A stretch of DNA of 64,000 bases, taken from NCBI RefSeq assembly GCF_033547155.1, contig NZ_CP137892.1, positions 3,348,001 to 3,412,000 on the forward strand. Reading direction: 5' to 3'. The position numbers and the translations under genes are program-made. Each line of letters opens with the position of its first letter. Position 1 is the stretch's first letter. This DNA is from Pseudomonas benzenivorans (GTDB lineage: Bacteria > Pseudomonadota > Gammaproteobacteria > Pseudomonadales > Pseudomonadaceae). This document shows positions 39,465 through 48,216 of the stretch, piece by piece. Below the pieces are notes generated by a model. The model did not search any database, had not been told where the DNA came from, and worked only from the letters and a program-made list of their open reading frames with translations.

Positions 39465-40871
39465 ATGAACCGGACCCGTTGGCCCTGGGGGCTGGTGCGA
39501 ACGCTCATCTATATTGGCGGCCTCCTCTGCGCCTTGATCCTGGCCCTATTCAGCCTACTGCTAGCAGGCGCCGACGAGCTCTGGGGCAGCCTGCTCAGCG
39601 GCGCCGCCTGGCTGGGCTGCCTGGGGCTGATTGCGGCGCTGGTGTGGCCCCCCAGCCGCGAGGCCCCAGGCTGCACCCAGGCGATCTGCGCCCTGCTGCT
39701 CTGCGGCCTGACAGCCAGCCTCCCCCTGCTGATCATGCTGGCACAGAACCCGGACACGCTGCGCAGCGCCCCCTCGCTGAGCGCGGCCATCCTCGCCCCG
39801 GCCGGGGTGGCACTGCACTACCTATGGCGCGCCCTGCGGCTGTTCAGCGCCGCACAGCGGCTCGGCCTCGGCCTGGTGCTGCTGCTCGCTGGCGCCACCC
39901 TCGGCCTGGTGTACCTGCTGCAGCCGCGCCCACCGTTGCAGGTCATCCACGCCACCGCGCCTACCGACGAAATCACCCTGATCATCGAAGAGGGCACGCC
40001 GGGGCTAACAGCGAGCATGGGCCTGAGCTATGCCAGCAAGCTTCCCTATGCCGCCATTCACCACCAGGGCCGCACCTACCGACCGCTACCGGCGCAGGCG
40101 CGCACCTCCATCCCCTGGGACGGCACAGGCTCGCGCTATGTGGTCAAGGAAAGCCTGCTGGCCAATCCCCACAGCGAGCGCTGGCCGCAGCGGGTGGTCT
40201 GGACCCTGCACGACCGACAAACCGGACAACTGATGGCCCGTCGCGAGCTATGGCGACGCGGCATCAGCGAATGGTCGAGGGACACCCCCTCCGGTTGGCA
40301 GGGCGAGCATGCCGCGGACTTTATCCGCCAGGTGCTCAGGCCCAACGCAGCCCGCCGGCTCAGCGGCGGTTACCCACGGGCCCACGTGCGCGTAGAAGAA
40401 TGGCGCGATCGACAGCCGCTGAGCCGGGAGGCGGTGGAGCGGCGCGTGGTCGGCTGCGCCGCCGGCATCGGGCTGATCCACGACGGACCGCGCACCTACC
40501 TGCAATCCAGCACGCCCAATTGGCGCTTCGAGAACCTCTACCCCATGGGACAGGTGTTCTGTCTCGGCACTGACATTTACGTGATCTCACAGCTGCTGGC
40601 GCAGGAGCTCTACATCGACCGGCTGGATGTCACCGGCCGCCTGCTCGGCCAATGGCACGCCAGCGCATCGCGGGCACTCGATCGCGAGCACCTGCCCATC
40701 CTGCACATCGCATCTCTAGGCGTGGAGGGGCATGTCATGCGCCTGCGCTTGGCCTGGTTCGAGGAACTGCCCGAGACGGGCAGCCTCCGCCTACCGGAGA
40801 AGAGCGCCCTGCTACGCCTGGATATGACGCCCCGTCACGCGAGTGACCGAGGCGCCGCGAACAGCCCCTAA
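39465..40871 (+). CDS. Unrecognised membrane protein
   Basis: A 468-residue protein I do not recognise. The first 160 residues hold four hydrophobic segments (LIYIGGLLCALILALFSLLL, GAAWLGCLGLIAALVW, AICALLLCGLTASLPLLIML and LGLGLVLLLAGATLGLVYLL). A soluble, probably periplasmic C-terminal part of about 310 residues follows. It starts with VIHATAPTDEITLIIEEGTPGL and contains many Trp, Arg and His residues but no catalytic motif I can name. Codon use is normal for the genome. It converges on moaE with two bases between the stops, and follows the rhlB terminator, so it is its own transcript. Confidence 0.75.
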   Translation: MNRTRWPWGLVRTLIYIGGLLCALILALFSLLLAGADELWGSLLSGAAWLGCLGLIAALVWPPSREAPGCTQAICALLLCGLTASLPLLIMLAQNPDTLRSAPSLSAAILAPAGVALHYLWRALRLFSAAQRLGLGLVLLLAGATLGLVYLLQPRPPLQVIHATAPTDEITLIIEEGTPGLTASMGLSYASKLPYAAIHHQGRTYRPLPAQARTSIPWDGTGSRYVVKESLLANPHSERWPQRVVWTLHDRQTGQLMARRELWRRGISEWSRDTPSGWQGEHAADFIRQVLRPNAARRLSGGYPRAHVRVEEWRDRQPLSREAVERRVVGCAAGIGLIHDGPRTYLQSSTPNWRFENLYPMGQVFCLGTDIYVISQLLAQELYIDRLDVTGRLLGQWHASASRALDREHLPILHIASLGVEGHVMRLRLAWFEELPETGSLRLPEKSALLRLDMTPRHASDRGAANSP

Positions 40872-40873
40872 CT

Positions 40874-41329
40874 TCAGTCGCTGCGCCAGCGCTCCGCCGC
40901 GGCCTGGTCGCTGGCCCGTCCCTCGACCCAGCGCGGACCGTCGCAGGTGTCTTCCTTCTTCCAGAACGGCGCGCGGGTCTTGAGGTAGTCCATGACGAAG
41001 GCGCAGGCGTCGAACGCGGCCTGGCGGTGGGCGCTGCTGGTGCCGACGAAGACGATCGGCTCGCCCGGCTCCAGGCGGCCGATGCGGTGGATGATCTGGA
41101 TATTGAGCAGCGGCCAGCGCCGCCCGGCCTCCTCGGCGATCTTGCCCAGGGCCTTCTCGGTCATGCCGGGGAAGTGCTCGAGGAACATGCCGCCGACCTC
41201 GCGGCCCTCGTTGAAGTCGCGCACGTAGCCGACGAAGCTGACCGCCGCGCCGACGCCGACATTGGCCGCGTGCAGCGCATTGGTTTCGGCGCCCGGATCG
41301 AACGGCTCGTGCTGAACGCGAATGGCCAT
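40874..41329 (-). CDS. moaE: Molybdopterin synthase catalytic subunit MoaE
   Basis: A 151-residue subunit that, with thiocarboxylated MoaD, inserts two sulfurs into precursor Z to form molybdopterin. Visible blocks are AAVSFVGYVRDFNEG, the MFLEHFPGM segment, NIQIIHRIGRLEPGEPIVFVGTSSAHR and the lysine pair in FWKKEDT used in catalysis. The ATG at 41329 lies two bases beyond the moaD stop, giving a coupled moaC-moaD-moaE operon. Length is standard (about 150). Confidence 0.94.
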   Translation of the reverse strand: MAIRVQHEPFDPGAETNALHAANVGVGAAVSFVGYVRDFNEGREVGGMFLEHFPGMTEKALGKIAEEAGRRWPLLNIQIIHRIGRLEPGEPIVFVGTSSAHRQAAFDACAFVMDYLKTRAPFWKKEDTCDGPRWVEGRASDQAAAERWRSD

Positions 41330-41331
41330 GC

Positions 41332-41580
41332 TCAGCCCCCGGTCACGGTGGGGAAGAAGGCCACCTCGTCGCCCTCGGCCAGGGGCTCGTCGAGGCTGCA
41401 CAGTTCCTGGTTGCGCGCGCACATCAAGTTCTGCTCGGCCAGCACCTCCCACACCCCGCCACGGGCCAGCAGGTGGCGGCGCAGGTCGTCGAGGGTGGCG
41501 AAGCCCTGGCTGTCGCGCAGCTGCTCGCCGTCCAGGCCCAGGGTTTCGCGGTAGCGGGCGAAGTACTGCACGCGGATCAT
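41332..41580 (-). CDS. moaD: Molybdopterin synthase sulfur carrier subunit MoaD
   Basis: An 82-residue ubiquitin-like sulfur carrier ending in the required Gly-Gly (FFPTVTGG), which is adenylated by MoeB-type enzymes and thiocarboxylated. It starts [15 protein letters not shown], the standard MoaD opening. The ATG overlaps the moaC stop (ATGA, 41577-41580), so translation of the two is coupled. Confidence 0.93.
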   Translation of the reverse strand: MIRVQYFARYRETLGLDGEQLRDSQGFATLDDLRRHLLARGGVWEVLAEQNLMCARNQELCSLDEPLAEGDEVAFFPTVTGG

Positions 41581-42053
41581 TGCTCGTCCCCGGCCTTGTA
41601 GTGGCCACTCTTGCCGCCGAGCTTCTCCAGCAGGCGCACGCTCTCGATGATCATGCCGCGGTCCACCGCCTTGCACATGTCGTAGATGGTCAGCGCGGCG
41701 ACACTGGCGGCGGTCAGCGCCTCCATCTCCACGCCGGTCTGCCCGGAGAGCTTGCAGCGCGCGCGGATGCGCACGGCGTCATCGCCCTCGGCCGTAAGTT
41801 CGACCTTGACGCTGCTGAGCATCAGCGGATGACACAGGGGGATCAGGTCGGCGGTCTTCTTCGCCGCCTGGATGCCGGCGATGCGCGCCACGGCGAACAC
41901 GTCGCCCTTGGGGTGCTCGCCCTCGACGATCATCTGCAGGGTCTGCGGGCGCATGCGCACCCGGGCTTCGGCCACGGCCTCACGGACGGTCAGGGCCTTG
42001 TCGCTGACGTCGACCATATTGGCGCGACCTTGGGAATCGAGATGGGTCAACAC
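41577..42053 (-). CDS. moaC: Cyclic pyranopterin monophosphate synthase MoaC
   Basis: A 158-residue enzyme converting the MoaA product (3',8-cyclo-GTP) to cyclic pyranopterin monophosphate. Family blocks are [43 protein letters not shown] with the catalytic lysine and histidine, [29 protein letters not shown] and the final [10 protein letters not shown]. The GTG at 42053 with a CTGGAG site gives the normal N-terminus; the longer frame upstream is not conserved. moaA is not in the window. Confidence 0.94.
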   Translation of the reverse strand: MLTHLDSQGRANMVDVSDKALTVREAVAEARVRMRPQTLQMIVEGEHPKGDVFAVARIAGIQAAKKTADLIPLCHPLMLSSVKVELTAEGDDAVRIRARCKLSGQTGVEMEALTAASVAALTIYDMCKAVDRGMIIESVRLLEKLGGKSGHYKAGDEQ

Positions 42054-42147
42054 AGGTTTGCTCCAGGCGGGTATCGGCCGATTGTAAACCCGCGGGTCAG
42101 CTTTCGGCACCTGTGAATGCCATGGAATCGGATGGTCAGTCGCCCCC

Positions 42148-42166
42148 GCCTGCGCCGGGCGCAGGC
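42148..42166 (-). repeat. Perfect GC-rich hairpin between phoH and moaC
   Basis: GCCTGCGCC (42148-42156) and GGCGCAGGC (42158-42166) are perfect complements around one base, effectively an 8-bp stem with a three-base loop. It lies between the PhoH stop and the moaC start. It could be a REP-like element or a Rho-independent-like block without a T-run. Confidence 0.45.
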
Positions 42167-42197
42167 CCGACGCGGCGGATAGGACGGGAGGGTGGGG

Positions 42198-43589
42198 TTA
42201 CATATGGCTCTCGGCGAACTCGGCGAGGATCGAGCGCGGCACCCCTTGCAGGGTGATGTGCACGCCGTGTTCGAAGTCCTTGAAGCGTTCGGTGAGGTAG
42301 GTCAGACCCGAGCTGGGCGCCGACAGGTAGGGCGTATCGATCTGCGCCAGGTTACCCAGACAGACCACCTTGGAGCCGCTGCCGGCGCGGGTGATGATGG
42401 TCTTCATCTGGTGCGGGGTGAGGTTCTGGCACTCGTCGATGAGGATCAGGCTCTGCTGGAAGCTGCGCCCACGGATGTAGTTCAGCGATTTGAACTGCAG
42501 CGGCACCTTCTGCAGGATGTAGTCGACGCTGCCGTGGGTGTTCTCGTCCTCCATGTGCAGCGCTTCCAGGTTGTCGGTAATGGCGCCGAGCCAGGGCTCC
42601 ATCTTCTCCGCCTCGGTGCCGGGCAAAAAGCCGATCTCCTGATCCAGGCCCTGCACGCTGCGGGTGGCGATGATGCGCCGGTAACGCTTGCTGACCATGG
42701 TCTGCTCGATGGCCGCGGCCAGGGCCAGGATGGTCTTGCCCGAACCGGCGGCGCCGGACAGGTTGACCAGGTGGATGTCCGGGTCGAGCAGGGCATAGAG
42801 CGCCAGGGCCTGGTAGATGTCGCGCGGGCGCAGGCCCCAGGCCTCCTGGTGCATCAGGGGTTCCTGGTGCAGGTCGAGGATCACCAGCTCATTGGCCTCG
42901 ATACCCTTGATCCAGCCGACGAAGCCCTGCCCGTCGACGATGAACTCGTTGACGTGCACCGCCGGCAGGTTGTCGATCAGCTGCACCCGGTGCCAGGTGC
43001 GACCATGATCCTGACGGGTTTCCACGGTGCTGACGCGGTCCCAGAACGAGCCCTCCATGCTGTGGTAACCCTGGGACAGCAGGGACACGTCGTCGACCAG
43101 CTGGTCGGTGTGGTAGTCCTCCGAGTCGATGCCGCAGGCGCGCGCCTTCAGGCGCATGTTGATGTCCTTGGTCACCAGCACCACGGCCACCCCGGGACGC
43201 CGCGACTTGAGCTCGACCAACTGGTTGATGATCTTGTTGTCGTTGAGGTCTTCCGGCAGCCAGGTGATCGGCGAGGCGCTCTTGCTCATGAGAATCGACA
43301 GGAACCCGCAGGGCCCGCTCTTCTCCCGCTGAATGGGTACGCCCAGCTCGACTTCGTCGGGCGCGGCACTGCCGAGAATCTTGTCGATCAGGCGAATGGC
43401 CTGCCGGCATTCGGCGGCGACGCCGGCCTTTCCGGTTTTCAGCTTGTCCAGTTCCTCCAGCACGGTCATCGGGATGGCAACGTGGTGTTCCTGAAAGTTC
43501 AGCAACGCATTGGGATCGTGGATCAGGACATTGGTGTCGAGAGCGTAGAGGGTCGGAGCGGTGGGCGTGGAGCGTCCATGGTCATCCAT
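42198..43589 (-). CDS. PIN-domain PhoH-family ATPase (PhoH2-like)
   Basis: A 463-residue fusion of an N-terminal PIN ribonuclease domain (about 13-150, acidic positions in YALDTNVLIHD, VLEELDKL and VLVTKDINMRLKA) and a C-terminal PhoH P-loop ATPase (about 245-463). Walker A is GAAGSGKT (279-286) and Walker B ILIDECQNLTPHQMKTI. PIN-PhoH proteins of this type act as ATP-dependent RNA unwinding nucleases in other bacteria. The usual pseudomonad gene is this long form, distinct from the ybeZ-type PhoH. A candidate promoter lies about 155 bases upstream. Confidence 0.92.
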   Translation of the reverse strand: MDDHGRSTPTAPTLYALDTNVLIHDPNALLNFQEHHVAIPMTVLEELDKLKTGKAGVAAECRQAIRLIDKILGSAAPDEVELGVPIQREKSGPCGFLSILMSKSASPITWLPEDLNDNKIINQLVELKSRRPGVAVVLVTKDINMRLKARACGIDSEDYHTDQLVDDVSLLSQGYHSMEGSFWDRVSTVETRQDHGRTWHRVQLIDNLPAVHVNEFIVDGQGFVGWIKGIEANELVILDLHQEPLMHQEAWGLRPRDIYQALALYALLDPDIHLVNLSGAAGSGKTILALAAAIEQTMVSKRYRRIIATRSVQGLDQEIGFLPGTEAEKMEPWLGAITDNLEALHMEDENTHGSVDYILQKVPLQFKSLNYIRGRSFQQSLILIDECQNLTPHQMKTIITRAGSGSKVVCLGNLAQIDTPYLSAPSSGLTYLTERFKDFEHGVHITLQGVPRSILAEFAESHM

Positions 43590-43904
43590 ACTCGGTCACC
43601 TTCTTCTAGTAGCCATGCGACGGAATGCCACAGCAGCGCTCCGCCGCGGGAGGCCGCCGACGACTCAGGCGGGGCTGAGAAGGTGCAAGCAGGATGAGGG
43701 CCGATGGCCGCCACCTGTCTGCAGGATTCGGCGGTCTTGCTTTTTAATTACTCCAAAAAACATGACAGGCAAACGTTCTTTTCAACTTTTTGAACTTTAT
43801 TTTGCCTATCGACGAATAACCCTTGGCGATCCCCCCCCAGCCCGTTACAGTCAAAAGTCCTACCGGCGCGATTGACGCCATTTTCCCGCCTCTTCTCTGC
43901 CGCC
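43590..43904. other. 315-bp gap between the PhoH and DmeF-like genes
   Basis: No gene seen. A locally AT-rich block around 43741-43810 contains the candidate minus-strand promoter described separately. It must also hold any terminator for the minus-strand metal transporter, but no hairpin with T-run was found. Confidence 0.5.
43745..43772 (-). promoter_or_regulatory. Candidate sigma-70 promoter for the PhoH gene
   Basis: On the minus strand TTGCCT (43767-43772) and TAATTA (43745-43750) are separated by 16 bases in a locally AT-rich block, about 155 bases before the PhoH start. The match is reasonable but untested. Confidence 0.35.
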
Positions 43905-44849
43905 TTACTCGGTGTGCCCATTCTCGGCGCAGCGGTTGACCTCGACCGTCACGTGCACCAGTTCGCCGAACCCTTGCAGGCGCGCCTTGTAGCGATCCGC
44001 CGAGCCATTGCCATGGGTCACCACACTGGCGATGCAGGCGAACTGCGCCCGCCCGACACGCCACAGGTGCAGGTCCGCCAGTTCGGTGTCCGGCTCCGCG
44101 ACCAGGGCGCTGCGTACCCGCGCCACCAGCGGGCTGTCCATCTCCCGGTCGAGCAGCACCTTGCCGGTCTCCAGCAACAGGCCCTTGGCCCAGACCGCGA
44201 TGATCACCGCGCCGATCACGCCCATCAGCGGATCGAGCCAGGTCCAGCCCAGCCACCAGCCGCCGAGCAGGGCGATGATCGCCGCCACCGAGGTCAGCGC
44301 ATCGGCCAGCACGTGGACGAAGGCCGCGTGGCGATTGAGGTCGCGTCCGCCGCTCGGTCCGTGGTCGTGGTGAGCATGGCCGTGATCGTGGCTGTGCTCG
44401 CCGCCGAGCATCCAGGCCGATGCCAGGTTGACCAGCAGACCGACCACGGCGATCAGCAGGGCCATGTCGAAGGCGATCTGCTGCGGTTGCCACAGGCGCC
44501 ACAACGACTCGAAGGCGAGCATGGCGATGACCACGAGCAGCAGGATGGAACTGGCGAAGCCCGCCAGCACCTCGATCTTCCAGGTGCCGAAGGCGAAACG
44601 CCGGTCGTTGGCATAGCGCCGGGCCAGCAGGTAGGCCAGCGCGGTCAGGCCGATGGCGAGCATATGCGAGGCCATGTGCCAGCCGTCGGCCAGCAGGGCC
44701 ATGGAGTTGAAGGCATAGCCGGCGGCGATCTCCACCAGCATGGTCGCCCCGGTCAGGGCGGTGACGCGCCAGGCCTGGCGCTCGGCACGGCTTTCCAGTG
44801 GGCGGTAATCGTGGGAGGGTTCCCAGCGCGAGTGGTTGCAGGCGGTCAT
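43905..44849 (-). CDS. dmeF: Cation diffusion facilitator metal exporter (DmeF-like)
   Basis: A 314-residue CDF transporter with six membrane helices. Metal-site residues are in MALLADGWHMASHMLAIGL (D-x3-H in TM2) and HVLADALTSVAAII (H-x3-D in TM5). A His/Asp-rich loop GGEHSHDHGHAHHDHG lies between TM4 and TM5. The conserved FAFGTWKIEVLAGFASS is typical of DmeF, a Co/Ni(/Zn) exporter. The ATG at 44849 has an AAGGAG site; a longer in-frame start adds 12 residues. Metal specificity is from the homologue only. Confidence 0.82.
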   Translation of the reverse strand: MTACNHSRWEPSHDYRPLESRAERQAWRVTALTGATMLVEIAAGYAFNSMALLADGWHMASHMLAIGLTALAYLLARRYANDRRFAFGTWKIEVLAGFASSILLLVVIAMLAFESLWRLWQPQQIAFDMALLIAVVGLLVNLASAWMLGGEHSHDHGHAHHDHGPSGGRDLNRHAAFVHVLADALTSVAAIIALLGGWWLGWTWLDPLMGVIGAVIIAVWAKGLLLETGKVLLDREMDSPLVARVRSALVAEPDTELADLHLWRVGRAQFACIASVVTHGNGSADRYKARLQGFGELVHVTVEVNRCAENGHTE

Positions 44850-45017
44850 AACGACTCCTTGTTGGCCATGGGTACCTGCCCACACTAAAAGACCGGGGCG
44901 GCCCCCGGGTCAAGCCTCGCCCGGACGCTACCGCCGGGCACTCAATCGCCGCGATAGGTAGAGCCAGGGCCGCTGCTCGGCCTAGAATCGCCGCCAGGAC
45001 TTTCAGGAGCAGCCCCT

Positions 45018-45797
45018 ATGCTGATGGTGATTTCCCCCGCCAAGACCCTCGACTACCAGACGCCGCCGGCGACCCAGCGCTACAGCCAGCCCGAACACCT
45101 CGACCACGCCCAGGCCCTGATCAGCCAGCTGCGCGACCTCAGCCCCGTGCAGATCGCCGAACTGATGCACCTGTCGGACAAGCTCGCCGGGCTCAACGCG
45201 GCGCGCTTCGCCAGCTGGACGCCGCACTTCACCCCGGACAACGCCAAGCAGGCGCTGCTGGCGTTCAAGGGCGACGTCTACACCGGCCTGCATGCCGAGG
45301 ACTTCGACGAGGACGACTTCGACTTCGCCCAGACGCATCTGCGCATGCTCTCCGGCCTGTACGGCGTGCTGCGCCCCCTGGACCTGATGCAGCCCTACCG
45401 CCTGGAGATGGGCACCAAGCTGGCCAACCCGCGTGGCAAGGACCTCTATGCCTTCTGGGGCGAGCGCATCAGCGGCTGGTTGAACGAGGCCCTGGCGGCC
45501 CAGGGCGACCGGGTGCTGCTCAATCTGGCCTCCACCGAGTATTTCGGCGCGGTCAAACGCAAGGCCCTGGACGCGCGCATCATCGACACCGAGTTCAAGG
45601 ACCTGAAGAACGGCCAGTACAAGATCATCAGCTTCTACGCCAAGAAGGCCCGTGGCCTGATGGCCCGCTATGTGATCAAGCACCGCCTGACCGATTCCGA
45701 GGCCCTCAAGAACTTCGACGCCCAGGGCTATCGCTACTCGGCCGAGCACTCCACGGCCGACAAGCTGGTGTTCCTGCGCGACCAGCCGCTGGACTGA
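45018..45797 (+). CDS. yaaA: Peroxide stress protein YaaA
   Basis: A 259-residue UPF0246/YaaA protein. Family blocks are [76 protein letters not shown] and [12 protein letters not shown]. YaaA lowers intracellular free iron during hydrogen peroxide stress in E. coli and has a DNA-binding fold. Length is standard. A 9-bp hairpin follows the stop. Confidence 0.94.
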   Translation: MLMVISPAKTLDYQTPPATQRYSQPEHLDHAQALISQLRDLSPVQIAELMHLSDKLAGLNAARFASWTPHFTPDNAKQALLAFKGDVYTGLHAEDFDEDDFDFAQTHLRMLSGLYGVLRPLDLMQPYRLEMGTKLANPRGKDLYAFWGERISGWLNEALAAQGDRVLLNLASTEYFGAVKRKALDARIIDTEFKDLKNGQYKIISFYAKKARGLMARYVIKHRLTDSEALKNFDAQGYRYSAEHSTADKLVFLRDQPLD

Positions 45798-45806
45798 ACT
45801 CGCCCC

Positions 45807-45829
45807 GGCGGCGGGACTAGCCTGCCGCC
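45807..45829 (+). terminator. Hairpin after yaaA
   Basis: GGCGGCGGG (45807-45815) pairs with CCTGCCGCC (45821-45829) around ACTAG, with one mismatch. It starts nine bases after the stop codon. There is no T-run, so its termination strength is uncertain. Confidence 0.4.
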
Positions 45830-45892
45830 CCCATGCCCGTCGCCCCGGCCTTGTGTAGGATGGCAAGGTGTCCATCCGCCAAGGCCATCGCC

Positions 45893-46357
45893 ATGCTAAT
45901 CGGCGCCTTCCTGCTGCTGACCTGGTTCATCCTGCTGATCCGCTATCCGGGCAAGGCCCTGCCGATCTCCATGGCCGCCCTGCTCGGCCTGGGCCTGGTG
46001 GCCAGCTGGGTGCTCTGGCAGGAGAGCCGGGAAAGCCGCCACCTGGCCCACCTGCAACTGCGCCTGGAGTACGCCCCGCAGCGCTGCCCGGACAACCGCC
46101 CGCTGGCGCTGGAGCTGACCAACGGCAGCGACGCCGTCCTGCGGGAGCTGCATTGGCAGATCGCCGCCTACCGCCCCGGCGAGACGGTCAACCTGGCCCG
46201 CCGGCTGTACGAGTCGCCGCGCTACAGCGGCCCCGGCGACCTGCTGCCCGGCGCCAGCTGGCAGGACTGCCTGCCGCTGCCGACCCTGCGCAGCGGCTAC
46301 CGCGCCAGCACCCTGGAGTTCCGCGCCGAACGCCTGCAGGGCAGCTTCGCCGATTGA
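45893..46357 (+). CDS. Small membrane-anchored protein of unknown function
   Basis: A 154-residue protein. Two hydrophobic segments (IGAFLLLTWFILLIRYP and ISMAALLGLGLVASWVLW) are followed by a beta-rich soluble domain, LQLRLEYAPQRCPDNRPLALELTNGSDAVLRELHWQIAAYRPGETVNLA. This resembles an immunoglobulin-like fold with two cysteines (QRC and QDC). Pseudomonas homologues are sometimes labelled multidrug transporter, which the sequence does not support. The ATG at 45893 is used; the frame is open 60 bases further upstream. Function unknown. Confidence 0.7.
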   Translation: MLIGAFLLLTWFILLIRYPGKALPISMAALLGLGLVASWVLWQESRESRHLAHLQLRLEYAPQRCPDNRPLALELTNGSDAVLRELHWQIAAYRPGETVNLARRLYESPRYSGPGDLLPGASWQDCLPLPTLRSGYRASTLEFRAERLQGSFAD

Positions 46358-46409
46358 ATCCAGACTGCCCGGATACCCCCGTCCACCCGAACCAGAGAAA
46401 GGAAGCCCC

Positions 46410-47240
46410 ATGACCCCGCCCAGCGTTCTGATCACCGGTTGTTCCAGCGGCATCGGCCGCGCCCTGGCCGACGCCTTCCAGGCCGCCGGCTACCGGGTCT
46501 GGGCCTGCGCGCGCAAGGCCGAGGACCTCGCCGCCCTGGAAGCCGCCGGTTTTGCCGCGGTGCCGCTGGATGTCAACGACGGCGCCGCGCTCGAGCAACT
46601 GGCCGAGCGCCTGCAACGGGAGAGCGGCGGTCTCGATGTGCTGATCAACAACGCCGGCTACGGCGCCATGGGCCCGCTGCTGGACGGCGGCGTGGAGGCC
46701 CTGCGCCGGCAGTTCGAGACCAACGTGTTCGCCCTGGTCGGCGTCACCCGCGCGCTGTTCCCGCTGCTGCGCCGCAGCCGCGGCCTGGTGGTGAACATCG
46801 GCAGCGTCTCCGGCGTCCTCGCCACCCCCTTCGCCGGCGCCTACTGCGCCTCCAAGGCCGCGGTGCACGCCCTCTCCGACGCCCTGCGCCTGGAACTGGC
46901 ACCCTTCGCAATCGAGCTGATGGAGGTGCAGCCCGGGGCCATCGCCTCCAGCTTCGGCGCCAACGCCAGCCGCGAGGCCGAACAGCTGCTCGGCGAGGGC
47001 TCGCCCTGGTGGCCGCTGCGCGAAGGCATCCGCGCCCGCGCCAAGGCCTCCCAGGACAACCCGACCCCGACCGCACAGTTCGCCGCCGAGCTGCTGGCCG
47101 CGGTGCAGCGGCGCAAGCGTCCGCAGCTGCTGCGCCTGGGCAACGGCAGCCGCGCCATGCCGCTGATGGCCGCGCTACTGCCCAGGCCCTGGCTGAGCGC
47201 GCTGTTGCGAAAGCGCTTCGGCCTCAACGTGCAACTCTGA
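46410..47240 (+). CDS. Short-chain dehydrogenase/reductase
   Basis: A 276-residue classical SDR. The cofactor loop is TGCSSGIG (9-16), followed by NNAGYGAMGP and the catalytic Ser in NIGSVSGVL. The YxxxK motif is YCASK. The sequence AGYRVWACARKAEDL after the loop has Arg at the NADP-selecting position, suggesting NADPH use. It has the C-terminal extension of the AcpA-like/short-chain oxidoreductase group that acts on lipophilic ketones. The ATG follows GAAAGGAAG. It is the first of three same-strand genes with short gaps (46410-48122). Confidence 0.88.
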   Translation: MTPPSVLITGCSSGIGRALADAFQAAGYRVWACARKAEDLAALEAAGFAAVPLDVNDGAALEQLAERLQRESGGLDVLINNAGYGAMGPLLDGGVEALRRQFETNVFALVGVTRALFPLLRRSRGLVVNIGSVSGVLATPFAGAYCASKAAVHALSDALRLELAPFAIELMEVQPGAIASSFGANASREAEQLLGEGSPWWPLREGIRARAKASQDNPTPTAQFAAELLAAVQRRKRPQLLRLGNGSRAMPLMAALLPRPWLSALLRKRFGLNVQL

Positions 47241-47292
47241 GACGGCTCCGTCCGCCGACGCGGGCCGCGCACCACCGAACGGGAGACTCGCC

Positions 47293-47730
47293 ATGCCCCA
47301 GCCATTCGACGCCACCGCGAACCGCCAGGCCGAACGCCTGGCCCTGACCTTTCTCGACCGGGTCTGGCAGCCGCCCCATGACCTGGATGCCATCGACGAG
47401 CTGATGACCGAAGACTATGTCATCACCTCCGGCGGCCAGACCATTCGCGGCCGCGACGCCTTCAAGGCCTGGGTCAAGGCGTTCCAGGAACTGCTGCTGG
47501 ACGCGCGCACCGACAACCTGGAGGTCTTCGCCAACCCCGCCGGCGACCGGGTGGTGTCGCGCTGGCGCTGCTCGGGGCGCAACAACGGCATGCTCGGCAC
47601 CCCCGCCGACGGCCGGCCGATCGCCTTCAGCGGCGTGGCCATCTGGACCGTGCGCGACGGCCGCCTGGCCGAGTGCTGGGTCGAGCGCAGTGCCTGGGAA
47701 CTCTACCAACAGCTGACCACCCTGCCCTGA
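47293..47730 (+). CDS. SnoaL-like NTF2-fold protein
   Basis: A 145-residue protein of the SnoaL/ester cyclase group: ALTFLDRVWQPPHDLDAIDELMTEDYVITSGGQTIRGRDAFKAWVKAF opens the fold, followed by VVSRWRCSGRNNGMLGTPADGRPIAFSGVAIWTVRDGRLAECWVERS. The function is unknown; relatives act on polyketides or detoxify small molecules. The ATG has a GGGAGA site. Its TGA overlaps the next gene's ATG by one base (TGATG), so the two are coupled. Confidence 0.85.
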   Translation: MPQPFDATANRQAERLALTFLDRVWQPPHDLDAIDELMTEDYVITSGGQTIRGRDAFKAWVKAFQELLLDARTDNLEVFANPAGDRVVSRWRCSGRNNGMLGTPADGRPIAFSGVAIWTVRDGRLAECWVERSAWELYQQLTTLP

Positions 47731-48122
47731 TGCCGCCGCAGCGCGTGGCCATGCTGCGCTACGCCCTCGGCGGGGTGGCCGCCGTGGTCCTGCTCAACCT
47801 GCTGCTGCGCAGCCTGGTGAAGCTCGGCGGCCTGCCGGCCACCCTGTTGATCGCCGTTACGGTCGCCGCCGCCATGGCCCTGTGCTTTGCCGCCAAGGCC
47901 CGCCGCGCGCCCCAGCCGCAGGAGCGCCGGCGCCTGCTCTGGCTCTATGGCGGGTTGCTCGCGCTGCTCTATCTGGCGCTGCTGGGGATGATGAGCCTGC
48001 AGGACAGCCCAGGCCCCATGGGCGTGCTGATCTTCGCCCTGCACTACCTGTGCTACCCGGCGAGCGCCGCGCTGCTGTTCTCCAAGCGGACCTTCTCGTG
48101 GCTCGCCCCGCCGCGTCCGTAG
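47730..48122 (+). CDS. Small four-helix membrane protein
   Basis: A 130-residue integral membrane protein of unknown function with four hydrophobic segments: LGGVAAVVLLNLLLRSLV, ATLLIAVTVAAAMALCFAA, LLWLYGGLLALLYLALLGMM and GVLIFALHYLCYPASAALLF. A basic loop separates the second and third. Start overlaps the SnoaL stop (TGATG). No family motif recognised. Confidence 0.7.
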   Translation: MPPQRVAMLRYALGGVAAVVLLNLLLRSLVKLGGLPATLLIAVTVAAAMALCFAAKARRAPQPQERRRLLWLYGGLLALLYLALLGMMSLQDSPGPMGVLIFALHYLCYPASAALLFSKRTFSWLAPPRP

Positions 48123-48216
48123 GACCAGGGGCTTCCGCCCGTCCTGCCGGTGGAACCGGGCTCGCAAGCGGCGGCTCTATATGCCACCTAGGCCCTGCAT
48201 GGGTTGGAGGCCAGCC

